Positions 8,691 to 18,473 are shown, counted from the stretch's first letter. The stretch is DNA of 64,000 bases from Desulfopila inferna (GCF_016919005.1 NZ_JAFFQE010000002.1:558001-622000); one strand, 5' to 3'. The notes: generated from the sequence alone by a model not told the origin. A program made the numbers and translations.

Positions 8691-9437
8691 ATGACGACCT
8701 ATACAATCCATCCCATTGTCATGGGAACAAAAGTTTTTGATAAGGGCATGATGACCTATCAGCATGATTATGGAACTCCGTTTACCATTCCCATTTTCTG
8801 CTGGTATGTTGAGGGCGGTGACAAAAAAATCCTGATCGATACCGGCGAGATGCACCCCGTCCAGTCCCGGGAAAGGGAAGAAGCCATCGGCGGAAAAATC
8901 TATACCTTCGAGGACGGACTTGCCCTTTATGATCTGCGCCCCGAGGATATCGATATCGTCATCCATACCCACCTGCACAACGACCACTGTGAAAATGACT
9001 ACAAATGCACCAATGCCAGGTTTTACATTCATGAACAGGAACTCGAGACCATCAGGAGATACCACCCCCTCGATTTTAGATATGTCGAAGATTACATTTA
9101 TGAAATCGAAGAAAATAAGCAGATTGAGATAGTTCGTGAAGATGGTGAGATACTACCCGGCATACGTCTGATGCACACTCCCATCCATACTCCCGGAGGA
9201 ATGACGGTGTTCATCGACACACCAAAGGGAAAAGCGGCGATAACCGGATTTTGTGTGATTAAGGAAAACTTCGAACCTCCGCTGCAGATCAGGGCCATGG
9301 AGATGGAGGTCATTCCACCCGGTACCAATATCAATAGCTACGAGGCCTATGATACCATGATCAGGATCAAGGAAATGGCCGATATTATCATTCCGCTCCA
9401 TGAGCCTGAATTCGCGGCTGTCACAACTATTGGATAA
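8691..9437 (+). CDS. metallo-beta-lactamase fold hydrolase, AHL lactonase-like
   Basis: A 248-residue zinc hydrolase with the lactonase-type motif THLHNDHC at about residue 100, a second metal-site histidine in HTPGGM, and an Asp in the VFIDTPKGKAAITG strand. The HxHxDH arrangement and the N-terminal strand (KKILIDTGE) are those of the N-acyl homoserine lactonase family, which opens quorum-signal lactones. Many members have other ester or lactone substrates, so the substrate is uncertain. The start is supported by AGGAGAG upstream. It stands alone with its own promoter candidate. Confidence 0.85.
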   Translation: MTTYTIHPIVMGTKVFDKGMMTYQHDYGTPFTIPIFCWYVEGGDKKILIDTGEMHPVQSREREEAIGGKIYTFEDGLALYDLRPEDIDIVIHTHLHNDHCENDYKCTNARFYIHEQELETIRRYHPLDFRYVEDYIYEIEENKQIEIVREDGEILPGIRLMHTPIHTPGGMTVFIDTPKGKAAITGFCVIKENFEPPLQIRAMEMEVIPPGTNINSYEAYDTMIRIKEMADIIIPLHEPEFAAVTTIG

Positions 9438-9754
9438 ACAGCTCGCCAGACAGCTCTTCGCAGTCCGGGCTATCTCCAACCCGGCGCTGCGATTTACTTC
9501 TGAGCACCTCGCACCTCCTCCTGATCCATTCTTCCGCTCTCACTTAGCTGTCTCACTTCACTGTATATGGCGGGACGGCAAATCGTCGTGTCAGACCTAC
9601 CACGACATAGTTTGAGCTTTTTGCCAGTCAATCAAAAAATAATTTCCTGATTCGCCAAAAAATCCCAAAGATCCTATGGAGGATTTTACGAGCTCAGATA
9701 ATTTTTTTTTGAGTCGCCGTTAATTATTACTAATCAATCAAAAACCGTTAATAA
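9438..9754. other. intergenic stretch, nothing recognised
   Basis: About 320 bases after the MBL hydrolase. I see no gene, no inverted repeat of note, and only an AT-rich tract before the promoter candidate at 9755. Confidence 0.5.
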
Positions 9755-9783
9755 TTGACTTGTCGTTGTTATTTCTATATAGA
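9755..9783 (+). promoter_or_regulatory. sigma-70 promoter candidate for the small monooxygenase-fold gene
   Basis: TTGACT at 9755-9760 and TATAGA at 9778-9783 with a 17-bp spacer, leaving a leader of about 120 bases before the start at 9908. Confidence 0.45.
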
Positions 9784-9907
9784 CAGAGGTATATTTTTTA
9801 GACCCCATTGACGAATGCTTTTATTCGGCTCATTTTTTTTAATGCAGCATTCGGATAGTATTCCTTCAGCAATCCATTTAGGGTTTCCCTTCAAAAAGGA
9901 GATAATC

Positions 9908-10192
9908 ATGTCAGTTAAAATCTTTATTAAAAGAAAAGTATCGGACAACAACGTCATAGAATTGACCATTCTTTTAAAGAAATTACGCAGCCTGACGATC
10001 AGCCGGCCCGGGTATATTTCCGGAGAAACCTTAAAAAGGATTGATAAACAGGGTGAATGTATGGTTATCAGTACCTGGCGTTCCGTTGATGACTGGTATG
10101 ACTGGGTTAAAAATGAGCAACGCGTAGCTATTCAACAGGAAATCGATAACCTGCTGGGCCAGGAAACGGAATACGCCATTTATGAGTCTTAG
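9908..10192 (+). CDS. small ABM-fold (antibiotic biosynthesis monooxygenase domain) protein
   Basis: A 94-residue protein with the ferredoxin-like ABM pattern: KIFIKRKVSD at the first strand, then RPGYISGETLKRID and STWRSVDDWYDWVKNEQR, where the central W-x-S-x-x-x-W-x-x-W signature sits. Members include cofactor-free monooxygenases, haem-degrading enzymes and many small proteins of unknown role. The start is fixed by AAGGAGATAATC directly ahead; the longer frame from 9815 lacks a site. It precedes the oad operon by about 80 bases, but a link in function is not shown. Confidence 0.8.
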   Translation: MSVKIFIKRKVSDNNVIELTILLKKLRSLTISRPGYISGETLKRIDKQGECMVISTWRSVDDWYDWVKNEQRVAIQQEIDNLLGQETEYAIYES

Positions 10193-10269
10193 AATTATAT
10201 AAGTCACGATAAAAGCGCTGCCATCATTTCCTGCGCAGCGCATACCATCTACACTCGAGGAATGTCAAT

Positions 10270-10563
10270 ATGATACTTGAAGGATTCAAGTTAATGTTCG
10301 TCGGAATGGGAACCGTCCTCCTGTTTCTCAGTCTTATGATCTTCCTGCTTACTCTGGTTTCCAGACTTACCAAAGAACATACCATAAGGGAATTTGAAGC
10401 AATCGAGCTGGAGCGCAAATTGCTCGCCGAGGCCGCTAAAGCTAGAAAGAAAAGGGAACTTGAGGCAAAAACAATTTCACGCAGTGCCGACGACGAGGAC
10501 GACATTGCCGTCATTGCCGCAGCGATTGCCGCCTTTCAATCAGACAGAAGATTACCGGTCTGA
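10270..10563 (+). CDS. oadG: decarboxylase gamma chain, OadG family
   Basis: A 97-residue membrane protein: one hydrophobic helix at about residues 7-33 (FVGMGTVLLFLSLMIFLLTL) followed by a charged, helical cytoplasmic part. This is the form of the small gamma subunit of sodium-pumping oxaloacetate decarboxylase, which links the alpha and beta subunits and binds Zn2+ near its end. The tail here lacks the usual His/Pro-rich stretch but ends in a helix (AVIAAAIAAFQSDRR) seen in many related small subunits. It is the first gene of the oadG-oadA-oadB set. GAGGA lies upstream of the start. Confidence 0.82.
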   Translation: MILEGFKLMFVGMGTVLLFLSLMIFLLTLVSRLTKEHTIREFEAIELERKLLAEAAKARKKRELEAKTISRSADDEDDIAVIAAAIAAFQSDRRLPV

Positions 10564-10644
10564 CAACAGAACACGTTATTGATAGATTCCTATTTCAGAT
10601 TTCTATCTCTGCAATGATAGAAGCAACTCTAAAGGAGAAAAACT

Positions 10645-12444
10645 GTGGGTAAAAAAGTAATTAAATTCATGGACACGTCTTTCAGGGACGGTTTTCAATC
10701 TGTATTTGGTGCACGGGTATTGTCAGACGATTTCATGCCTGCTCTGCAAGCAACCGTAGACGCGGGAATTACCCACATTGAAGCAGGCGGTGGAGCACGA
10801 TTCCAGAGTCTGTTCTTTTATTGCGGTGAGTCCGCCTTTGATATGATGGATCGTTTCCGCGCCGAGGTGGGACCGGACTGCGATCTGCAGACACTGGCCC
10901 GGGGTATAAATGTTGTCGCCTTAAGCCAGGCGCCCCGCGACATCATTGACCTGCATGCCAAGATGTTCAAGAAACACGGCATGACTACCATCCGTAACTT
11001 TGACGCCTTGAATGACGTTCGCAACCTGATGTATTCCGGTGAGCGTATCGCTCATCACGGTCTCAATCATCAGGTAGTGGTTTCCATGATGGAACTTCCG
11101 CCGGGCTGTTCCGGCGCTCATGATCCTGCGTTTTATATGGATAGGCTCCAGCAGATCCTCGATGCCGACATTCCTTTCCACTCCATCTGCTTTAAGGACG
11201 CCTCAGGCACCTCCAATCCCAGAAAGGTTTATGAAACCCTGAAGCAGGCCCGCAAGATTGTTCCCGAAGACACCATACTCTGGTTTCATACCCATGATAC
11301 CGCAGGCCTGGGCATTTCCCAGAATCTTGCGGCTATCGAGGGCGGCGCCACCGGTGTGGATCTTGCCAAAAGCCCGGTAAGCGGCGGCACCTGCCAGCCT
11401 GATATTCTCTCCATGATCCATGCGCTCAAGGGAACCGATTATACCCTTGATCTCGATTATGAAAAGGTACTGCTCGCTTCCGAGTCATTTGAAAGAGCGA
11501 TGAAGGACTATTTTTTCCCGCCCGAGGCAAAAATGATCTCGCCCACCGTCACTCTCTCTCCGATGCCCGGCGGCGCCCTGACTGCCAACACCATGATGAT
11601 GCGTGATACCGGAACCCTTCACCTCTATGCCGACGTCATCAAGGCGATGTCGGAGGTAGTGGCGCGTGGCGGTTTCGGAACCTCCGTAACACCGGTATCC
11701 CAGTTCTATTTTCAACAGGCCTACCTGAACGTCACCCAGGGCAAATGGAAGAAAATCAATCCAAGCTACGGTAATATGGTTCTTGGGTATTTCGGCCGGA
11801 CTCCGGTACCGCCGGATGAAGAAATAGTCAGGATCGCCTCTGAACAGCTGGGCAAACCGGTTTTTACCGATGATCCTCTCGATATTCTCGAGCCCGGCAT
11901 TCCCAAGGCAACCAAGATTCTGGAAGAAAACAACCTGCCTGTCAACGATGAGAATATTTTTATCATCGCCAGCTGCGAGCAGAAAGGTCTGGATTTTCTC
12001 CTCGGCAATGCAGTAGTCAATGTCCGTAAGATTACAGACGAAAAACCGGAAGAGAAAAAGAAGAAAAAAACTTCGGCGGCGGCTGCCGCACCTGCCACTG
12101 GTCCCCGAAGCTATACAATCACGGTGAACAACAGACCATATAACGTTGTGGTCGCCGAGGGCGCAGGCGGCGGTTTCCAGGCCGTACCGGCAGCCGGAGC
12201 GGCTCCTGTACCTGCACCTGCAGAGGCTGAAGGTACCGATGTTGATGCCCCGACACCTGGAAACATCGTCAAGGTGCTGGTCGAGGTGGGAGATGAGGTG
12301 GCCAAAGACGCAACGCTCGTTGTCATGGAAGCCATGAAAATGGAATCCGAAGTCAAGGCACCGCAGGCCGGTAAAATAACGGCTGTTCATGTCAGCGCAG
12401 GTGACACCGTGCAGGCTACGGAACCACTGGTTACTATCGCATAA
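10645..12444 (+). CDS. oadA: biotin-dependent carboxyltransferase/decarboxylase alpha subunit (OadA-like)
   Basis: A 599-residue subunit that removes CO2 from a keto acid, most likely oxaloacetate, and places it on its own biotin. The TIM-barrel carboxyltransferase spans about 1-290, with the metal motif HTHDTAG and the catalytic lysine in [12 protein letters not shown]/OadA-type domain follows (to ~460), then an Ala/Pro-rich linker and a C-terminal biotin domain with the biotin lysine in [13 protein letters not shown]. The opening motif reads [10 protein letters not shown] rather than the usual DTTxRDAHQS, so the barrel is divergent. Start is GTG after AAAGGAGAAAAACT. A transcarboxylase or pyruvate carboxylase B role is the alternative. 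Confidence 0.85.
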   Translation: MGKKVIKFMDTSFRDGFQSVFGARVLSDDFMPALQATVDAGITHIEAGGGARFQSLFFYCGESAFDMMDRFRAEVGPDCDLQTLARGINVVALSQAPRDIIDLHAKMFKKHGMTTIRNFDALNDVRNLMYSGERIAHHGLNHQVVVSMMELPPGCSGAHDPAFYMDRLQQILDADIPFHSICFKDASGTSNPRKVYETLKQARKIVPEDTILWFHTHDTAGLGISQNLAAIEGGATGVDLAKSPVSGGTCQPDILSMIHALKGTDYTLDLDYEKVLLASESFERAMKDYFFPPEAKMISPTVTLSPMPGGALTANTMMMRDTGTLHLYADVIKAMSEVVARGGFGTSVTPVSQFYFQQAYLNVTQGKWKKINPSYGNMVLGYFGRTPVPPDEEIVRIASEQLGKPVFTDDPLDILEPGIPKATKILEENNLPVNDENIFIIASCEQKGLDFLLGNAVVNVRKITDEKPEEKKKKKTSAAAAAPATGPRSYTITVNNRPYNVVVAEGAGGGFQAVPAAGAAPVPAPAEAEGTDVDAPTPGNIVKVLVEVGDEVAKDATLVVMEAMKMESEVKAPQAGKITAVHVSAGDTVQATEPLVTIA

Positions 12445-12514
12445 ATCGTCCACGCCGTTCGGCAGCAGCCCGGACGGTGTGTTTTCCTTTCTTCGTTGCA
12501 ATCGGGAAAGCATT

Positions 12515-14029
12515 ATGAAAATGAGAATGTTCTTACTCACCATGCTTGGCTTTTGCCTGGCCGCGCTGTCATCCGCCTGGGCGGCGGATGACGCCGTGGA
12601 GATTATTTCTCCAGCCAACGGCAAAATACTGAGTATTGAAGTATCACCAGGGAGCCTGGTGTACAGTGGGGACAAAATAGCCACTGTGAAAAGGGAGGAT
12701 GGTACCAATATTGTCCTTCATGCGGGTGTGGCTGGAAAGGTCCTCGATGTAAAGTATCAATCGTACAGTAAAATACAAAAAGGCGCCCTTATCGGCACCA
12801 TCGCCAGCTCGACAATCGTTGCCGATATCCCCGTCAGTGGCGAGAGCCGCCAGCTGCCGGCTCTTGGCGAGCTGTTCATCAAACTCTTTAAAACAACCGG
12901 GATCGCCGGTATCATTAGCGATCAGATGAACAAAGACTGGACACTCGGTATCGGTAGAATCCTGATGATCGCTGTCGGTCTGGTCCTTATTTGTCTGGGT
13001 ATTTTCAAAAAGTTCGAACCGCTGCTGCTTATTCCCATCGGTTATGGCGCCATCCTCTCCAATATACCCATTGCCGGTATTGCTGATCCGGGAGGAATTC
13101 TCTATTATATCTATGAGGTAGGTATCGTCACCGGTATTTTTCCTCTGCTGATCTTCATGGGTGTCGGGGCATTGACCGATTTCGGCCCCATGATCGCCAA
13201 TCCCAAGACCATACTCCTGGGTGGAGCCGCCCAGTTCGGTATCTTTACTACCCTGCTTGGAGCCCTGCTGCTCTCGGATTTTGTACCGGGGATAGATTTT
13301 TCCCTACGCGACGCCGCCTCCATCGGCATCATCGGCGGTGCCGATGGTCCAACGGCCATCTTCCTCTCGAGCCAGCTCTCACCGCGACTGCTCGGTTCAA
13401 TCGCCATCGCCGCCTATTCCTATATGGCGCTGGTGCCGCTGATTCAGCCGCCGATTATGAGATGGCTGACCACCAAGGAAGAGAGGCAGATTAAAATGGT
13501 GCAGCTGCGCCATGTTTCCAAAATAGAGAAAATCATCCTGCCTCTGCTTGTTTTGGGAATTTGTGCCACGTTGCTGCCCTCGGCCGCTCCGCTTATCGGT
13601 ATGTTCATGCTCGGCAACCTGGCCAAAGAATGCGGGGTCGTCGACAGACTGTCCGACACCATCAAGAACTCGTTAATGTATACCGTTACTATCTTTCTCG
13701 GTCTGGGAGTAGGCAGTAAACTTTCCGCGGATAAGTTTCTTAACCTGGAGACCCTTGGCATCCTTGCCCTGGGTATGATAGCTTTTGCCATTGGCACTGC
13801 TTCGGGATTACTGCTGGCCAAGCTGATGAATAAGCTGTCGAAAAATCCAATCAACCCATTAATTGGAGCAGCAGGAGTTTCTGCGGTACCGATGGCTGCC
13901 AGAGTGGTCAACAAGGTTGGTCTTGAGGCTAACCCGCAAAATCACCTGATCATGCATGCCATGGGAGCGAATGTTGCCGGAGTTATTGGATCGGCAGTTG
14001 CCGCCGGTGTTCTGCTTGCCTTGCTTTAA
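12515..14029 (+). CDS. oadB: sodium-translocating decarboxylase beta subunit with N-terminal lipoyl-like domain
   Basis: About 504 residues. The C-terminal ~370 are the membrane beta subunit that decarboxylates carboxybiotin and exports Na+: the hallmark [16 protein letters not shown], the following [16 protein letters not shown], and the helix-breaking [14 protein letters not shown] are all present. Ahead of it are a signal peptide ([18 protein letters not shown]) and a domain of about 75 residues that reads like a biotinyl/lipoyl barrel ([19 protein letters not shown], then [10 protein letters not shown]), but with KREDG where the biotinylated MKM would be. Such an extension is not part of the standard subunit. 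Start 12515 is chosen because the signal peptide begins there. It follows oadA by about 70 bases. Confidence 0.92.
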   Translation: MKMRMFLLTMLGFCLAALSSAWAADDAVEIISPANGKILSIEVSPGSLVYSGDKIATVKREDGTNIVLHAGVAGKVLDVKYQSYSKIQKGALIGTIASSTIVADIPVSGESRQLPALGELFIKLFKTTGIAGIISDQMNKDWTLGIGRILMIAVGLVLICLGIFKKFEPLLLIPIGYGAILSNIPIAGIADPGGILYYIYEVGIVTGIFPLLIFMGVGALTDFGPMIANPKTILLGGAAQFGIFTTLLGALLLSDFVPGIDFSLRDAASIGIIGGADGPTAIFLSSQLSPRLLGSIAIAAYSYMALVPLIQPPIMRWLTTKEERQIKMVQLRHVSKIEKIILPLLVLGICATLLPSAAPLIGMFMLGNLAKECGVVDRLSDTIKNSLMYTVTIFLGLGVGSKLSADKFLNLETLGILALGMIAFAIGTASGLLLAKLMNKLSKNPINPLIGAAGVSAVPMAARVVNKVGLEANPQNHLIMHAMGANVAGVIGSAVAAGVLLALL

Positions 14030-14065
14030 CTTAGGGCATTACCCTTGAAAAACGTCCTGTAAATC

Positions 14066-14100
14066 CATCTGCCCTGGTTCGATTCCTGGTCCAGGGCATC
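14066..14100 (+). other. tRNA-like 3' fragment (T-arm plus acceptor strand)
   Basis: CCTGGTTCGATTCCTGG forms a T-arm-like stem-loop with the universal TTCGATT loop but one T-T mismatch, followed by TCCAGGGCA, which resembles a 3' acceptor strand. The D-arm and 5' acceptor strand are missing, so it is not a functional tRNA. It could be the left by-product of integration at a tRNA gene, or chance. Confidence 0.3.
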
Positions 14101-14115
14101 TATGCTACAAAATTT

Positions 14116-14152
14116 AAGCCCTTATGGTTGCAGTACCGTAAGGGCTTTTGTC
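14116..14152 (+). terminator. rho-independent terminator after the oad operon
   Basis: AAGCCCTTATGG pairs with CCGTAAGGGCTT through an eight-base loop (12 pairs with one wobble), followed by TTTGTCATTTT. It sits about 90 bases after oadB. The rest of the gap to 14496 has nothing I recognise. Confidence 0.75.
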
Positions 14153-14496
14153 ATTTTAGTTCCTTATATAACTCCTGAGATCCTGGATTATTCCGGAGGG
14201 TTCTCACACTCCAACGTTCAACTGCCACATCTCTGGCATAGAAAGTCTCAACAATTTTCCGGCAGTCAGAGACAGCAGGTTGCTGTAGTAAGAGCCATTC
14301 ATTTAGTCTGATCAGTCACAATAAGACCTTAACAGTCTATATACATAATAGATCCAGTTTTTTCCTTTTAGATTGATGTATTAACTATACACTATTTTCG
14401 TTCATCCTTACGCCTGATGTCAAGACCATTCAACTGAAGAAAGCTTCAATTTGGGAACGAAGCACGAATCATAGATTTGTGCTGGCTATTGCATAT

Positions 14497-15342
14497 TTAC
14501 TTTACATGAAACAGACCTGTTAAGGACTGTGCGACAAGAATCACAGCCATGACCAGAAGCAATTTCCGAAGCCATTTTCTATATATATTCTCGTCCAGCC
14601 TCTTACGTAAGCTCATTCCCAAAAACATAACGCTCAGACTTAGCATGGCTAGCGGTATCGAAATTCGTAAAATATTCAGTGAAAAAAATCCTGCGTCCAT
14701 AAACACTGCCCCTTGAATCAATTTTCCGAATAAAAAGCAAAAATTAAATACCTGGATCATTACGGTCTTTTCCATTTTGCTCTCAAGTGAAAAGATTACC
14801 AAGGCAGGGAGCATGACATTTACCGTTCCACCGAGAACCCCAGCGCTTGCTCCAAAAACGGCCATTGCGATTTGTGGGTGATTTTTAACCCAGTTGAGGC
14901 CAACCCCGATTCTTTCTGCACTCAGATACAACAGAATGGTGCCGGCAAGTAAAGGCCGGAAGGTTTCAGGTGGGACTATAATGAGCAAGTGGGTTCCAAG
15001 GAAGCTGCCAATAGCTCCATAAAAGGCCAAGGGCCAATAAATGGCAATGCTCTTGCTCCAGGCTCCGCCTTTCACAATGTTGGCGATATTTAGAGCTATG
15101 GTGGGGATCACAAGGACAAGAATGGCAGTTCTGACATCCGTGATCATTGCTATTAATGGTGTGGCAATCAAAGGGAAACCAATACCAACTATGCCGTGTA
15201 CCGAGGCGGCAAACCCACAGATTATGATAAAGAGGAAAGGTAATATAGATGAGAGGGTCATAAGCGATTCAAATATTTTTGCACCTTTATCTCTCTTACA
15301 GATGATCGCAGCTCTCTTATCATCTGATGTCCACGGTTTCAT
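14497..15342 (-). CDS. TauE/SafE-family membrane permease
   Basis: A 281-residue protein with eight or so hydrophobic helices, a repeat structure and the glycine-rich helix pattern (HGIVGIGFPLIATPLIA, and FGASAGVLGGTVNVMLPALV) of the TauE/SafE (DUF81) family. Members export or import sulfite, sulfoacetate and various organic anions. It lies at the downstream end of the tartrate genes in the same orientation, 170 bases past ttdB, so an organic-anion substrate linked to tartrate is possible but unproven. Neither this start nor an internal ATG at 15261 has a good ribosome binding site; 15261 would give a cleaner first helix. Confidence 0.82.
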   Translation of the reverse strand: MKPWTSDDKRAAIICKRDKGAKIFESLMTLSSILPFLFIIICGFAASVHGIVGIGFPLIATPLIAMITDVRTAILVLVIPTIALNIANIVKGGAWSKSIAIYWPLAFYGAIGSFLGTHLLIIVPPETFRPLLAGTILLYLSAERIGVGLNWVKNHPQIAMAVFGASAGVLGGTVNVMLPALVIFSLESKMEKTVMIQVFNFCFLFGKLIQGAVFMDAGFFSLNILRISIPLAMLSLSVMFLGMSLRKRLDENIYRKWLRKLLLVMAVILVAQSLTGLFHVK

Positions 15343-15514
15343 TTGCCATGTTGTCTGGAATCTCTGAATTCAGAGCGAATGTTTTTAGATCCATTAGGAT
15401 TGGAAGCTCATAGCGTGGAATGGGATGATGTGTCGTGATGAACTTAGCCCTCCTCTGGAGTTATCTTAATACTTGATTTCATTTTAACTTTTTCTTTTTG
15501 GAAAATCCCAAAAA

Positions 15515-16120
15515 CTATTTTATAAAGCGGATATGTTTTGAAATCTCTTCAATAACAGGGCCTTTTTTCGCGTTAAACTCAGCCCTGTTTTTATTGAAGA
15601 GATTGTTGCCCCTTGTGTCGATTGAGATGATCAACGGGCCGAAATTCTTAACCCTGGATATCCACAATGCCTCGGGCATTCCCAAATCCAGCCACTCAAC
15701 TCTCTCTATTTCTTCAACCCTGCTTGCTGCAAGAACCGCACAACCACCTGGGAATACCGCATGAACTGCTTTGTGGGTGGCGCACCCTTCCGCCGTTTCC
15801 GGCCCCATTCCACCTTTGCCGATGATTAGTTTTACACCGGTTTGCCTGATAAACTCTTTTTCATGAACTTCCATTCTCATGCTGGTTGTCGGTCCGATAG
15901 AAATAATTCTCCAGCCATCTCCTTCTTTGGCAACAATCGGTCCTGCGTGCAAGATTGCCAGACCATCGAGATCGACTGGAAGCTTCATCCCCATATCGAT
16001 CAACCGCCTGTGCGCCATATCCCGGCAGGTAATAAGAGAACCATCCAAAAAGACAATATCTCCAATATTCAGCTGTTCGACGTCTTGACTTGTAATTGGT
16101 GTTTTCAGGACTTTTTTCAC
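15515..16120 (-). CDS. ttdB: L(+)-tartrate dehydratase beta subunit
   Basis: The 201-residue small subunit of the class I, Fe-S dependent tartrate dehydratase that converts L(+)-tartrate to oxaloacetate. The sequence follows E. coli TtdB closely as I recall it, sharing GPTTSMRME, KGGMGP, FPGGCAVLAA and FGPLIVSID-type stretches. Fumarase beta subunits are related, but this length and these motifs fit tartrate dehydratase better. The start is GTG, overlapping the ttdA stop in a GTGA arrangement, so the two subunits are translationally coupled. Confidence 0.93.
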   Translation of the reverse strand: MKKVLKTPITSQDVEQLNIGDIVFLDGSLITCRDMAHRRLIDMGMKLPVDLDGLAILHAGPIVAKEGDGWRIISIGPTTSMRMEVHEKEFIRQTGVKLIIGKGGMGPETAEGCATHKAVHAVFPGGCAVLAASRVEEIERVEWLDLGMPEALWISRVKNFGPLIISIDTRGNNLFNKNRAEFNAKKGPVIEEISKHIRFIK

Positions 16121-17016
16121 AGCGTAACCCCCTTGTGGGAAAGAATTTCATAGCTCATATCCTCATTGATATGGATCGTGCCTCGGCGATGTGCCCAACA
16201 GCCGACTGATACTGCAACACTTATTGTCGAAGGATGTCGTGCCGCTTTTTCGATATGAACTCCCATAACAGAGCTTTTACCGGACAGCCCTTGAGGGCCT
16301 ATGCCGATATCATTCAGCCCTTTTTCGATGAGTCTTTCCATTACTGCACCCTTTGGGTCGGGATTGCGGGAGCCGATGGAGCGAAACAGTGCCTTTTTGG
16401 AAAGGTTTGCAGCAACTTCAATGGAACCGCCTATGCCGATGCCAACCAGCAGCGGAGGGCATGCGTTTACGCCATATGTTGTCATGACATCGAAAACAAA
16501 CTGCGTCACCCCTTCATATCCGGCAGCGGGCATGAGTGTTTTTCCCTGCCCCGGTAAACTGCAACCACCCCCGGCCATATAGACCTCAAGTGTAATACCG
16601 GAATCGTGTGGAACTATCTCCCAGTCAATCCAGGGAATGCGATCACCGGTGTTGTCACCGGTATTTTTCTCGATAAAAATCTCGACTGCATTGTGCCGTA
16701 ACGGTGCCTGCCGGGTGGCGGTTCGTACAGCTTCATCGAGAATGGGCCTGACATCAGATAGCAATGGGAAGTCTGCCCCGGCTTTAATGAAAAACTGTAT
16801 AACGCCTGTATCCTGACAACATGGCCGATTCAACTCATCTGCTTTGGCGAGGTTGTCGAACATGGAATCATATACCACCTTAGCCAACGGACTGTCTTCC
16901 ATAGAGCGCAATTCGCTCAACTTAGCGACAATATCATCAGGAAGATGTTTGCCGATATAATCAGTAAACTTCGCCATGATATCGGTCATGGTTGCGACAG
17001 CTTGAGCATGCTGCAT
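16117..17016 (-). CDS. ttdA: L(+)-tartrate dehydratase alpha subunit
   Basis: The 299-residue large subunit carrying the iron-sulfur cluster. Family landmarks are CQDTG near residue 71, VYMAGGGCSLPG, the VNACPPLLVGIGIGGS stretch, IGPQGLSGKSSVMG and the C-terminal GCWAHRRG. The three cysteines in the first, second and last of these fit the ligands of a [4Fe-4S] cluster. AAGGAGT stands ahead of the start. It lies 50 bases downstream of tarD and overlaps ttdB, giving a tarD-ttdA-ttdB unit. The substrate call rests on its resemblance to TtdA, the ttdB match, and the tartrate genes around it. Confidence 0.94.
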   Translation of the reverse strand: MQHAQAVATMTDIMAKFTDYIGKHLPDDIVAKLSELRSMEDSPLAKVVYDSMFDNLAKADELNRPCCQDTGVIQFFIKAGADFPLLSDVRPILDEAVRTATRQAPLRHNAVEIFIEKNTGDNTGDRIPWIDWEIVPHDSGITLEVYMAGGGCSLPGQGKTLMPAAGYEGVTQFVFDVMTTYGVNACPPLLVGIGIGGSIEVAANLSKKALFRSIGSRNPDPKGAVMERLIEKGLNDIGIGPQGLSGKSSVMGVHIEKAARHPSTISVAVSVGCWAHRRGTIHINEDMSYEILSHKGVTL

Positions 17017-17066
17017 ATATTACTCCTTATGATCCTTTACAACGTCGTATCGTTTCTGAACCCAAA

Positions 17067-18230
17067 TCAGGATATCTCTTGCATCTCCTTGTAGAGGTCG
17101 GCCTTTCCCTCAAACCCTATCCCCGGCAATTCAGGTAGTATAATATGGCCATTCTCGACCTCCACACCATCCGGAAACCCACCATAGGGCTGAAAAAGGT
17201 CGGGATAGGATTCATTGCCGCCCAAGCCGAGCCCGGCAGCAATGTTTAAAGACATCTGGTGACCGCCATGGGGGATGCAACGCTGAGGAGACCAGCTGTA
17301 TTTTTTAATCATCTCGAGAATTCTGAGATATTCGACGAGCCCATAACTTAAGGCACAATCGAACTGCAACCAGTCCCGGTCCGGTCGCATGCCGCCGTAT
17401 CTGATGAGGTTGCGCGCATCCTGCATCGAAAAGAGGTTCTCACCAGTAGCCATGCTGCCAGAATAATGATTTGCGAGTTCAGCCTGGAGTTCGAAATCCA
17501 GCGGATCGCCGGGTTCCTCGTACCAGAACAGCTCATAGCCGGAAAGGGCTCTGGCGTAATCGACAGCTGTCTGCAAATCAAAACGGCCATTGGCATCCAC
17601 AGCCAACTGCTCCCCGGAACCGAGTACTTTAAGAACATCTTCGATACGCTTCAGGTCTTCGGTTAAAGAAGCACCTCCAATCTTCATTTTAACAACGGTA
17701 TAGCCACGATCGGTATAACTCCTCATCTCCTCCTGTAGCTGGATGTTATCCTTTCCGGGATAGTAATATCCTCCTGCAGCATAAACAAAAACCTTGCGCA
17801 TCGGTCTGCCGTTGCCGTAACGCTCTGCAAGGAGCTGGTATAGCGGCTTTTCTTCAATTTTTGCCACAGCATCCCAGATTGCCATGTCAATAGTGCCCAC
17901 GGCAACAGATCGTTCTCCATGTCCGCCGGGCTTCTCGTTTTTCATCATGCAATCCCAGATACGATGCGGGTCCAGATTATCCCGCTTGGTATCCAACAGT
18001 GTTTGCGGGTCGGCATCCATTATCCTTGGGCGGAAACGTTCCCTGATCAAGGGTCCTTGACCGTAACGTCCATTGGAGTTGAAGCCGTAACCGATGACCG
18101 GCCGTCCGTCGCGGACTTCATCAGTAATTACCGCCACCAGACTCAGCGTCATTTTGCTGAAATCGATATAAGCGTTCCGGATCGGTGAGGAAATCGGTTT
18201 GGTAACTTCTCGAATATCTATAATTTTCAT
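17067..18230 (-). CDS. tarD: D(-)-tartrate dehydratase, enolase superfamily
   Basis: A 387-residue Mg2+-dependent dehydratase that should turn D(-)-tartrate into oxaloacetate. It matches the Bradyrhizobium TarD sequence as I recall it over nearly its whole length, including the N-terminal EVTKPISSPIRNAYIDF, the catalytic lysine in VVKMKIGGA, the metal-ligand run AVDANGRF...YEEPGDPL...ATGEN, and the histidine region RCIPHGGHQMSLNIAAG. Mandelate racemase-type relatives lack this combination. It is the first gene of the tarD-ttdA-ttdB unit. The upstream 240 bases hold no promoter I can call, then the ttuC remnant. Confidence 0.93.
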   Translation of the reverse strand: MKIIDIREVTKPISSPIRNAYIDFSKMTLSLVAVITDEVRDGRPVIGYGFNSNGRYGQGPLIRERFRPRIMDADPQTLLDTKRDNLDPHRIWDCMMKNEKPGGHGERSVAVGTIDMAIWDAVAKIEEKPLYQLLAERYGNGRPMRKVFVYAAGGYYYPGKDNIQLQEEMRSYTDRGYTVVKMKIGGASLTEDLKRIEDVLKVLGSGEQLAVDANGRFDLQTAVDYARALSGYELFWYEEPGDPLDFELQAELANHYSGSMATGENLFSMQDARNLIRYGGMRPDRDWLQFDCALSYGLVEYLRILEMIKKYSWSPQRCIPHGGHQMSLNIAAGLGLGGNESYPDLFQPYGGFPDGVEVENGHIILPELPGIGFEGKADLYKEMQEIS

Positions 18231-18473
18231 AGCTTATAAGTCCATTAAAAGTAGTATTTAGCAGGAGAAGCCGATGTTTTTGCTCGTAAAAGCACAGAAC
18301 AATCTGGTTGGGGCTGATTTCCATAGAAAAAAGCCGGGCCTTGAAAAGTACGTGAATTTCAGCCGACTAAGCAAATTCTCCGATGTGAAAGTACTCCGTT
18401 AAAAAGGCGGCAGACTCTATCTAGTAGACAGGTTTGTTCTGGCCTCTTCATGCTGCTTCTATCCGCTCAAAGT

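Noticed and set aside
9400-9615. 71-codon frame overlapping the end of the lactonase-like gene
   Set aside because: Low-complexity, no ribosome binding site, and overlaps real coding sequence.
11485-12708. 407-codon open frame antisense to oadA and the start of oadB
   Set aside because: Opposite a clear, motif-rich gene pair; Cys- and Arg-rich composition, no motif and no ribosome binding site.
14041-14105. Complete tRNA gene after oadB
   Set aside because: Only a T-arm and acceptor-like strand are present; D-arm, anticodon stem and 5' strand do not pair.
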